From an uncultured Eubacteriales bacterium (GTDB lineage Bacteria; Bacillota; Clostridia; Oscillospirales; Oscillospiraceae), in the NCBI GenBank assembly GCA_958427375.1, contig CAUABY010000124.1, positions 1 to 6,370 on the forward strand: a DNA stretch of 6,370 bases. Direction: 5' to 3'. A program made the translations under genes and the position numbers. Below are positions 1 through 4,597 of the stretch, piece by piece (positions within the stretch are counted from its first letter, which is position 1; each line of letters starts with the position of its first letter). The notes below the pieces were generated by a model. It did no database searches and was not told the DNA's origin. It was given only the letters and a program-made list of their open reading frames with translations.

Positions 1-1052
1 AGGGTAACTGCATTTTTAACCACGTCATCATCTATTCTGCGGTCAAAAAAGTGTGCGTGTTCCTTATGTAAAAATGTCGCGACAGCAGTTGCGAAGAGCA
101 CAGCGACGGTATTTGTTTTCATACCGCCCGCGGTGGAGCCGGAGCCGCCGCCAATGAGCATCAGCAGGATGATGATGAAGCGCCCGGCCTCGCTGAGCAC
201 ATTGAAGTCCACAGTATTAAAGCCGGCTGTGCGCGGCGTAATCGACTGGAAAAGTGAGACGAGCACCCGCTCACGCATATCAAGCCCCGAAAACTCAAGG
301 AAAAAGAAATAAACTGCCGGGAGAACGATGAGCACGGCGGTGGTGCTGAGAATGACCTTGCTCTGCATGCGGTAACGCTTGAGATGAAATTTATTGGTGC
401 GTATATCGTCCCATGTGAGAAAGCCGATACCGCCGATAACGATGAGGAGCATTATGGTTACATTGATAACCGGGTCCGCGGCATAGCTTGTGAGCGAGGA
501 GAAGGGCGCGCGAACGCCCATAAGGTCAAACCCTGCGTTGCAGAAAGCGGAGACGGCGTGGAACACCGCCATCCACACGCCGCGCAGGCCAAAGTCCCGG
601 CAGAAAGTTGGCATCATTATCAGCGCGCCCGCGAGCTCAATTATAAGCGCTGTTTTGACTATAAACTTGGCAAGGCGGACAATGCCGCCGACCTTAGGCG
701 CGGCAATGGCCTCTTGCAGTGTACTGCGCTGCATGAGCGAAATTTTTCTGCCTGAAATGGTGGCGAGGATCACGGCGACGGTGATAACGCCCATACCGCC
801 GACCTGTATGAGCAGCAGAATGATGCCCTGCCCGAAGCTTGACCAGTATGCTGCGGTATCATGGACTATAAGTCCAGTTACGCAGACGGCGGAGGTGGCG
901 GTGAAGAGCGCGTCCAAAAAGGGCGTAAATGTGCCTGAGCTGCTGGAAAGCGGCAGCATGAGCAGCAGCGCGCCCAGCAAAATCGCCCCGGTGAAGCTGA
1001 TGCTTATTATCTGAAACGAGCTTAGTTTTTTTCTCTCTGTAATTTTCTGCAT
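1..1052 (-). CDS. TrkH/KtrB-family potassium uptake transporter subunit (partial, C-terminus off the left edge)
   Basis: This is the ion-conducting membrane subunit of a Ktr/Trk-type K+ (or Na+-coupled K+) uptake system, which normally works with a cytoplasmic RCK protein (KtrA/TrkA). 350 codons are visible from ATG at 1052, and the frame is still open at base 1. Family hallmarks are the four selectivity-filter-type loops: TATSAVCVTGL (residues 51-61), HAVSAFCNAGF (165-175), SITPRTAGFNT (270-280) and GGGSGSTAGGMKT (301-313). Hydrophobic helices lie between them. The short N-terminus (about 20 residues before the first helix) is more like KtrB than E. coli TrkH; KtrB proteins are about 440-450 residues, so roughly 100 are missing. 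The start is chosen because AGGGG lies 8 nt upstream. An in-frame ATG at 1076 (8 residues longer) is possible but has poorer spacing. The RCK partner is not in the window and may lie beyond the left edge. Family identification is firm; KtrB versus TrkH is less certain. Confidence 0.93.
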   Translation of the reverse strand, partial: MQKITERKKLSSFQIISISFTGAILLGALLLMLPLSSSSGTFTPFLDALFTATSAVCVTGLIVHDTAAYWSSFGQGIILLLIQVGGMGVITVAVILATISGRKISLMQRSTLQEAIAAPKVGGIVRLAKFIVKTALIIELAGALIMMPTFCRDFGLRGVWMAVFHAVSAFCNAGFDLMGVRAPFSSLTSYAADPVINVTIMLLIVIGGIGFLTWDDIRTNKFHLKRYRMQSKVILSTTAVLIVLPAVYFFFLEFSGLDMRERVLVSLFQSITPRTAGFNTVDFNVLSEAGRFIIILLMLIGGGSGSTAGGMKTNTVAVLFATAVATFLHKEHAHFFDRRIDDDVVKNAVT

Positions 1053-1203
1053 CCTGCCCACCCCTGACAATCGCATAATAAGCAAAAAACACCCCTTATC
1101 AACAACATGGCGCTGTTATGATGAAGGAGTGTTTAAGCTAAGGAGACAAAGCCTGCACAGAGGCTGTGCTTTGCGCGCGTACTCCCTTTTCCTACGCATA
1201 CAT
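1053..1203 (-). promoter_or_regulatory. Structured 5' leader of the potassium transporter gene (riboswitch/attenuator candidate)
   Basis: About 150 nt separate the predicted transcription start (near 1203) from the transporter ATG. On the minus strand, P1 is GCGTA/TACGC (1193-1197 with 1177-1181) enclosing a purine-rich loop, GGAAAAGGGAG. P2 is GCACAG-CCT-CTGTGC (1164-1169 with 1155-1160), flanked by CAAA/TTTG pairing (1170-1173 with 1147-1150). The P1 loop segment AGGGAG (1182-1187) can pair with CTCCTT at 1140-1145 to form a pseudoknot. It can instead pair with ACTCCTT at 1124-1130, which is the 5' arm of the terminator downstream. Two competing partners for one loop is the logic of a transcription-terminating riboswitch. 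I could not match it to a known class; in particular I do not see the c-di-AMP (ydaO) aptamer that often precedes K+ transporters. Function and ligand are inference. Confidence 0.5.
1084..1133 (-). terminator. Intrinsic terminator inside the transporter leader (attenuator)
   Basis: Minus-strand stem AACACTCCTT (1124-1133) pairs fully with AAGGGGTGTT (1088-1097), allowing one G-U. The 26-nt loop can pair further (ATCA/TGAT, AACA/TGTT), and the stem runs into a TTTTTT tract at 1084-1089. It lies between the transporter's own promoter and its start codon, so it would stop most transcripts unless prevented from folding. It is also placed to block readthrough from the traX-like gene upstream. Confidence 0.75.
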
Positions 1204-1209
1204 AATGAA

Positions 1210-1238
1210 ATTATAGCACAAGTATTCTGTCCTGTCAA
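1210..1238 (-). promoter_or_regulatory. Consensus sigma-A promoter of the potassium transporter gene
   Basis: Minus strand reads TTGACA (1233-1238), a 17-nt spacer, then TATAAT (1210-1215). Both hexamers match the housekeeping consensus exactly. It starts about 50 nt after the stop codon of the traX-like gene, so the transporter is transcribed independently. A promoter this strong followed by a terminator in the leader implies that expression is set by attenuation rather than by initiation. Confidence 0.9.
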
Positions 1239-1289
1239 CAATTTACACCGCGCTGTGGGAGGGTTTGCGGAGGAAAGCTTATCTGTGCG

Positions 1290-2015
1290 TCATCTGTTTA
1301 TAAGGAGTGCCGCAAGCTGGATTGCGACGAGGTGGGCGGGGTAAAACCAGTAGAAGAATGATTTCATTTTCAGTCTGCCCCGCTGTCCGTTATAGAGGGC
1401 TAAAAGCGGCAGGGAGAGGAGGCTGTAAAACTGGACCGCGCCGAGCTGATTTACATTAAAGCACATAATGAGAAGGCCGAGCGCGAAGCTTGCAAGGACT
1501 ATATATTTATCCGCGGTGCCGCTTTTTGCGTGTCCATGGGCAAGCGCGGCAAACACCGGGAGCGCCGCGCCCCAGAAGCCATAATCAATTTCAACAAAGA
1601 GGCAGAGCACATACACGGCGGCAAAAGCGCCGAGCATCAGCAGTGCGCCGAGTATTTTGTCTCTCGCCGCGCCGCTTATCCTCTCGCGGAAGAACGCGGC
1701 GGCGGCTAAGAGCAGGATGGATGCTGAAAAGGTGATGAGCACATTTCCGAAAAGCGCGCCGGTATAGAAATAGTAGACCGCGCCGCATGCGCTGCCGAGC
1801 GCGAACATTTGCAGGAAGTATTTGACTTCGCTGCGCGTATAGTGAAAGCCCTCGTACACGAAAAAGGCGAAGAGCGGGAATGCCAGGCGCCCCACGATGC
1901 GCAGAATCTGCACCTGCGGGAGAAGAAGCGCGCCGACATGATCGGCCACCATGGAAACTGCCGCGATAATCTTGATTTGGTTTTGGCTTGCCCCGTGCAG
2001 TTTTACGCTTTTCAT
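1290..2015 (-). CDS. TraX family integral membrane protein
   Basis: This 241-residue, mostly hydrophobic protein has about eight predicted membrane segments. Its motif order fits the TraX family (PF05857): a KIIAAVSMVADHVG segment near residues 15-28 with the conserved Asp25-His26, then GRLAFPLFAFFVYEGF (42-57), a DYGFWG motif (144-149), and a C-terminal FYWFYPAHL (221-229) with His228. TraX of the F plasmid N-acetylates pilin; chromosomal Firmicute members have no established substrate, so an acyl- or acetyltransferase role is only inferred. No conjugation genes are nearby, so plasmid transfer is not implied. The start at 2015 is chosen because GGGGAAAGG lies just upstream. The frame stays open to a TTG at 2126, but the extra 37 residues look unlike the family. 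It ends about 50 nt before the transporter promoter. Confidence 0.85.
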   Translation of the reverse strand: MKSVKLHGASQNQIKIIAAVSMVADHVGALLLPQVQILRIVGRLAFPLFAFFVYEGFHYTRSEVKYFLQMFALGSACGAVYYFYTGALFGNVLITFSASILLLAAAAFFRERISGAARDKILGALLMLGAFAAVYVLCLFVEIDYGFWGAALPVFAALAHGHAKSGTADKYIVLASFALGLLIMCFNVNQLGAVQFYSLLSLPLLALYNGQRGRLKMKSFFYWFYPAHLVAIQLAALLINR

Positions 2016-2082
2016 GCCTGACCTTTCCCCTGCCGCACTCTGCCCGCCGCAGGTTTGCCTAATGATTGCGCGTTTGCAGCCT

Positions 2083-2111
2083 ATATAATAATATTGCGCG
2101 CACCATAATAC
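2083..2111 (-). promoter_or_regulatory. Possible promoter of the traX-like gene
   Basis: The AT-rich stretch between the truncated lipoprotein gene and the traX-like gene reads, on the minus strand, TTGTAT (about 2106-2111), a 17-nt spacer, then TATTAT (about 2083-2088). The hexamers are imperfect, and overlapping alternatives such as TATTAT near 2105 exist, so only the general location is supported. Confidence 0.35.
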
Positions 2112-2124
2112 AAGAGAATAAAAC

Positions 2125-2140
2125 AAATCTTAAAAGATTT
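2125..2140 (-). repeat. AT-rich inverted repeat overlapping the stop codon of the truncated lipoprotein gene
   Basis: AAATCT (minus strand, 2135-2140) and AGATTT (2125-2130) form a 6-bp hairpin with a TTTA loop, followed by GTTTTATT. The TAA stop lies in the loop and 3' arm. It could act as a weak terminator but is short and AT-only. Confidence 0.3.
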
Positions 2141-2489
2141 TGTCCCCGGCCTCGGCATGGTCTTTCATGTAGTTGGCAATTTCCACGGTTTTGTCGGGGT
2201 CTATATTGCTATACCACGTGAGCTGCAAACCGCCGAGCGTGCTGCCTCTGTAGTAGACGGAGTTCACGGGGAAAATCAGCCTGCCGTAATCTTCAAAGGC
2301 CGGGTCACTTATCACGTCGGCTACGGGAGTATCAACAGTATAGCTCTCCGCCGCGCCAGCCGCGCTTATCGTATCATTTGTCGGCATATTCTGAACCTCC
2401 GAATCTTTATCTGCTCTGGCCGCACCCGCGCAGGCGCTGAGTGCAAGCACAAGCACGGCGCTTAATAATCCCGCCGCTGCTCTTTTCAT
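2130..2489 (-). pseudogene. Truncated lipoprotein: N-terminal remnant of an alpha/beta-hydrolase-like protein
   Basis: From ATG 2489 the frame encodes 119 residues. These are a basic start, a hydrophobic helix and a lipobox ALSAC with Cys20, predicting lipid attachment on the outer face of the membrane, then a soluble segment. The part from TVDTPVADVISDPAFEDYGR (51-70) through LIFPVNSVYY (71-80), TLGGLQLTWYSNIDP (84-98) and TVEIANYM (101-108) recalls the conserved N-terminal segment of secreted alpha/beta-hydrolases of Clostridia. From memory those proteins continue with a Phe-Tyr-Asp-Ile-Tyr motif and a further approximately 250-300 residues. Here the frame reads Phe-TAA-Asp-Leu, so the stop sits where Tyr is expected, and no catalytic region (GxSxG, Asp, His) follows before the traX-like gene. 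The upstream open frame to 2723 crosses the LysR gene and its terminator and is not used. The homology is recalled, not searched; a genuine small lipoprotein is the alternative. Confidence 0.6.
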
Positions 2490-2521
2490 CGGCGCATCTA
2501 TCCTCTTCGTGCCTACAGTAT

Positions 2522-2554
2522 AAAAAAATCGAGGCTTCTTTTGAAGTCTCGATT
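2522..2554 (-). terminator. Rho-independent terminator of the LysR-family gene
   Basis: On the minus strand, AATCGAG (2548-2554) pairs with CTCGATT (2527-2533) and CTTC (2543-2546) with GAAG (2535-2538). One A/C mismatch separates the two helices, the loop is AAAA, and T residues run to 2522. It begins about 28 nt after the LysR stop codon, separating that gene from the lipoprotein remnant. Confidence 0.88.
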
Positions 2555-2581
2555 CGTTCAGCAGTTTATACCCGCGGGTTT

Positions 2582-3475
2582 TTACTTGTTGAGCACCGTT
2601 TTGACCGCGGTGAGAAAGCGCTGTACGCTCTCCGACGGCTCCGGCAAGTGGAGAAGGCCATAGGGGATAGAATGCGTCCAATCCACGGGGATGACCTTGA
2701 GCAGCGGATGCACGTTCTCCCATGCCTGAACCGCCATCAAAATGTCATCGGTGTTTTCACAGCGGCTGAAAACATCCACGCTGTAAAAGTCAAAGTCCAC
2801 TATATTTATATCGCTGTGGTTCTGCCAGATATCATCCCGCAGGAGATCCACATATTGGCTCCAGCCGCGGTGCATGAGCATCAGGTTTTCCCCGTACAAA
2901 TCCTCAACACTGAGGCGGTTTTTGTCCGAAAGGCGGTGGTGGATGGACACCGCACGGCAGATGGCTTGTCTGGATATCTCAAATCCCGCTCAGTTTCGCA
3001 CGTTTAGCAGGGTCTCATCAAAAATGCCAGTGACAACGTCAATATTCTGTCCGAGATTTTTCAGGATTTCGCGGGCGTTTTGCGGGGTATTCTCAAAGGG
3101 CACGAGCTGGAACTTGATTTCCGGGCAGAGGGCGTGGATTTTCGGCCAGAACTCCACAAGAATCTGCGCGGGCGTCATGGGTGAGGTGCCGATGCGGATT
3201 ACATATCCGCTCTCCTGCATGGCGTTTTTTGCGCGGGTCACGGAGTCACGGCAGTACTGGATTACATACTTCGCGTCATTATACAGCGACATGCCCGCCC
3301 TGGTCAGCTTCAAGCCCCGGTGTGTGCGCTCAAAGAGCTCCACGTCAAGCTCGGTCTCCAGGAGATTTATCTGCTTGATGACCGCGGTCGGCGTAATATA
3401 AGCGAGCTCCGCCGCCTTGTTAAAGCTGCCCGCGTCCGCCGTTTTGATAAAGGTTTCAAGCTGTGGGTTATACAT
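2582..3475 (-). pseudogene. LysR-family transcriptional regulator interrupted by one in-frame TGA
   Basis: The frame is full length for a LysR-type regulator (about 297 codons) apart from one TGA at 2990-2992. The N-terminus is a typical LTTR winged helix-turn-helix: NPQLETFIKTADAGSFNKAA, then TPTAVIKQINLLETELDVELFERTHRGLKLTRAG. A linker helix and effector-binding domain follow (VIRIGTSPMTPAQ). After the TGA the same frame continues with family-like sequence (FEISRQAICRAVSIHHRLS, then DLYGENLMLMHRGWS) to TAA at 2582. There is therefore no frameshift, only a nonsense codon around residue 162. The 5' product would keep the DNA-binding domain but lose half the sensor domain. The start is ATG 3475 (MYNPQLETF, as usual in relatives as I recall them); a GTG at 3484 also follows the AAGGGG element. 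Recoding of TGA is possible but unlikely, because TGA ends other genes here. Confidence 0.82.
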
Positions 3476-3496
3476 CAGCTTCACCGCCCCTTCCCG

Positions 3497-3512
3497 CTAA
3501 TGTGCTAATGTG
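3497..3512. repeat. Tandem 8-bp direct repeat in the LysR leader
   Basis: CTAATGTG occurs twice back to back (3497-3504 and 3505-3512, plus strand), between the LysR promoter and its start codon. This could be a duplicated operator half-site or a simple tandem duplication. Confidence 0.7.
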
Positions 3513-3532
3513 ATTTTGCGTATATCGTATAT

Positions 3533-3560
3533 ATTATATTGTGGTGTTTTTTCAGCGCAA
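3533..3560 (-). promoter_or_regulatory. Promoter of the LysR-family gene
   Basis: Minus strand shows TTGCGC (3555-3560), a 16-nt spacer and a consensus TATAAT (3533-3538), about 60 nt upstream of the start codon. The -35 hexamer lies between two copies of GGTGTTTTT (plus strand 3543-3551 and 3561-3569, starts 18 bp apart), which could be regulator contacts. Confidence 0.75.
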
Positions 3561-3607
3561 GGTGTTTTTCCTTAACTTTCTGTGGATTGATTGCCGTGTC
3601 CCGCGTT

Positions 3608-3623
3608 GCAATCCGGCAATTGC
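3608..3623. repeat. Interrupted palindrome in the divergent LysR/GNAT interval
   Basis: GCAAT, 6 bp, ATTGC form a 16-bp dyad about midway between the two divergent promoters. Dyads in such intervals are often LysR-type regulator sites, but this one does not clearly fit T-N11-A. Its role is a guess. Confidence 0.35.
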
Positions 3624-3663
3624 GGCGGGTACGCGTGGGCAGGATGTACACGTTTCGCGGCTA

Positions 3664-3693
3664 TTGACTTTGGTGTGTGAAACTGAATATAAT
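3664..3693 (+). promoter_or_regulatory. Promoter of the GNAT acetyltransferase gene
   Basis: TTGACT (3664-3669), an 18-nt spacer and a consensus TATAAT (3688-3693) lie about 30 nt upstream of the start codon. The predicted leader is therefore very short and contains the ribosome binding site GAGAGG. Confidence 0.82.
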
Positions 3694-3723
3694 GTATATT
3701 ATAAATACAAGAGAGGTAAGTTT

Positions 3724-4155
3724 ATGATAAGGAAATTTCAGGCGGCGGATATTGAGCAGGTCATGCGGATTTGGCTGAACGGGAATATCGGCGCGCACTC
3801 TTTCATCCCCAGAGAATACTGGGAGAATAATTTTGACATGGTTCAAGGGCAGATGGCGGCGGCGGAAGTTTGGGTTTATGAATCCGCCGGGGAGATAGTG
3901 GGCTTCATCGGGCTTATGGATTCCTGCATTGCGGGAATATTCGTTGACGAAAGTCACCGCTCGCTCGGTATTGGCAGGAAGCTTCTGGACTATGCAAAGC
4001 GGGGGCACCGACACCTCTCGCTGAGTGTATATGTGAAAAATGAGCGCGCCGAGGCTTTCTATCTGCGGGAGGGTTTTCACGCTCTCTCCGAAGGGCGCGA
4101 CGAGGCCACTGGTGAAGCTGAATACACAATGGTTTGGGATAGCAGTGAGGGCTGA
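3724..4155 (+). CDS. GNAT family N-acetyltransferase (YiaC-like)
   Basis: This 143-residue cytoplasmic acetyl-CoA-dependent acetyltransferase spans a single GNAT domain (usual length about 140-150). Motif A is present as FVDESHRSLGIGRKLLDYA (73-91), with the R-x-x-G-x-G acetyl-CoA pyrophosphate loop at Arg79-Gly84. Motif B is LSVYVKNERAEAFYLREGF (100-118), with the usual Asn, Tyr and GF. The N-terminus (IRKFQAADIEQVMRIWL, then FIPREYW) and the overall plan resemble E. coli YiaC, a protein-lysine acetyltransferase, more than ribosomal RimI. The substrate cannot be read from sequence and could equally be a small molecule. The start at 3724 is chosen because GAGAGG lies 9 nt upstream and the promoter just before it. 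The frame is open further upstream to 3541, but that stretch is promoter DNA. It is divergent from the broken LysR gene, which may once have regulated it, and appears monocistronic. Confidence 0.92.
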   Translation: MIRKFQAADIEQVMRIWLNGNIGAHSFIPREYWENNFDMVQGQMAAAEVWVYESAGEIVGFIGLMDSCIAGIFVDESHRSLGIGRKLLDYAKRGHRHLSLSVYVKNERAEAFYLREGFHALSEGRDEATGEAEYTMVWDSSEG

Positions 4156-4226
4156 GGTTCAAGGCGCGCAATAATGCTTTCGCCCGCAAGGTGCATACAA
4201 TATAATTGAATATACGGCAGGCAAAA

Positions 4227-4258
4227 AGTCCGGGGAGACATTATATATCTCCCCGGAA
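4227..4258. terminator. Strong hairpin downstream of the GNAT gene, probable bidirectional terminator
   Basis: TCCGGGGAGA and TCTCCCCGGA form a perfect 10-bp stem with an AT-rich loop of about 9 nt. On the plus strand it is followed by AAAAATTTT and, about 13 nt later, TTTTTTT. On the minus strand it runs directly into CTTTTTGC, the better terminator geometry. It most likely ends the GNAT transcript about 70 nt after its stop codon. Confidence 0.6.
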
Positions 4259-4278
4259 AAATTTTCTGAAAAATTTTT

Positions 4279-4307
4279 TTGAAAATATGCAACTTTTCTG
4301 TTTTTAT
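4279..4307 (+). promoter_or_regulatory. Possible promoter for the structured RNA segment
   Basis: TTGAAA (4279-4284), a 17-nt spacer and TTTTAT (4302-4307) precede the structured segment. The -10 is imperfect and the surrounding AT richness makes chance matches likely. Confidence 0.3.
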
Positions 4308-4319
4308 TCCGTCTATATC

Positions 4320-4461
4320 GACAGCAGGATAAATAAAGGGCACGGCAGATAAAACGGGGCGCAAGTCCCCGCCAAAACATTCAGCCGAACTGAGCCGCCC
4401 CCGGCGCCGGGCGCGGCGGTAAGAAAAAGCCATAAATTTATGTAAACTCTATGGTTTTTTT
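4320..4461 (+). ncRNA. Candidate structured RNA (small RNA or riboswitch-like leader) ending in a terminator
   Basis: The segment contrasts with its AT-rich surroundings and folds into successive hairpins. CGGGG/CCCCG (4355-4359 with 4367-4371) carries a C-GCAA-G apex, and GGC/GCC (4344-4346 with 4371-4373) is possible around it. Next is TCAG/CTGA (4381-4384 with 4390-4393). Then comes a long GC helix CCGCC/GGCGG (4395-4399 with 4415-4419), topped by CCCG-GCGC-CGGG. Finally AAAAAGCCATA/TATGGTTTTTT (4424-4434 with 4450-4460) ends in a T7 run, a terminator-like element. A purine-rich, unpaired stretch (4331-4354) precedes the first hairpin. I compared it by eye with cobalamin, c-di-GMP-I, TPP, SAM and ZTP aptamers and found no convincing match. 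It could be an independent small RNA or an attenuated long leader of the surface-protein gene; orientation rests mainly on the T-run. Confidence 0.4.
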
Positions 4462-4539
4462 GTAGTTTTCATATATATCCTGTAAAAACAGAAAAATATT
4501 TAATTTTTGGCATATTTGTAGGAAAAACATTTTTTGCTG

Positions 4540-4568
4540 TTGCAAAGCGTCGTATCGTATTGTATAAT
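4540..4568 (+). promoter_or_regulatory. Promoter of the surface-protein gene
   Basis: TTGCAA (4540-4545), a 17-nt spacer and a consensus TATAAT (4563-4568) lie 30 nt upstream of the start codon, preceded by A/T tracts. The short leader carries AGGAGG at 4584-4589, 8 nt from the ATG. Because it lies after the T-run at 4455-4461, the gene can be transcribed independently of the structured segment. Confidence 0.85.
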
Positions 4569-4597
4569 ATTATGTAACCTTTCAGGAGGATGTAGAA

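Larger units (their letters stand above)
4156..4597. other. Gene-free AT-rich interval between the GNAT and surface-protein genes
   Basis: No convincing protein-coding frame exists on either strand in these 442 bp. The interval holds a strong hairpin (4228-4257), AT-rich inverted repeats (4257-4280), a GC-rich structured segment ending in a T-run (about 4320-4461), a very AT-rich tract (4455-4540) that could act as an UP element, and the promoter and ribosome binding site of the surface-protein gene. A lone TATAAT at 4201-4206 has no good -35 partner. Confidence 0.8.

Noticed and set aside
384..1014. Two overlapping plus-strand open frames within the transporter gene
   Set aside because: They are antisense to a frame with all four K+-filter motifs and have no ribosome binding site or recognisable protein features.
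2016..2126. N-terminal extension of the traX-like protein to a TTG at 2126
   Set aside because: The added residues do not resemble the family, the region contains likely promoter sequence, and the ATG at 2015 has a good ribosome binding site.
2490..2723. N-terminal extension of the lipoprotein frame to 2723
   Set aside because: It would overlap the end of the LysR gene and run through its terminator, and would bury the lipoprotein signal peptide inside the protein.
2950..2995. Selenocysteine insertion at the LysR TGA
   Set aside because: Only a weak GGAT/ATCC hairpin follows the TGA, without a recognisable bacterial SECIS loop, and Sec-containing LysR regulators are not something I know of; nonsense mutation is simpler. 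Kept as a check in findings.
3541..3723. Upstream extension of the GNAT protein
   Set aside because: The stretch contains the promoters of both divergent genes, and the GNAT fold begins at the methionine encoded at 3724, just after a good ribosome binding site.
4331..4420. Cobalamin or c-di-GMP-I riboswitch upstream of the surface-protein gene
   Set aside because: The GGGGCGCAAGTCCCC hairpin superficially recalls part of a cobalamin aptamer and GGGCACGGCA recalls the start of c-di-GMP-I, but the other invariant elements (CCGCCACTGT / B12 box, or GACGCAAAGC with the tetraloop receptor) are absent.
4077..4433. 118-codon minus-strand frame covering the GNAT 3' end and the gene-free interval
   Set aside because: It is Arg/Ser-rich without motifs, crosses the strong hairpin at 4228-4257, and lacks a convincing ribosome binding site.
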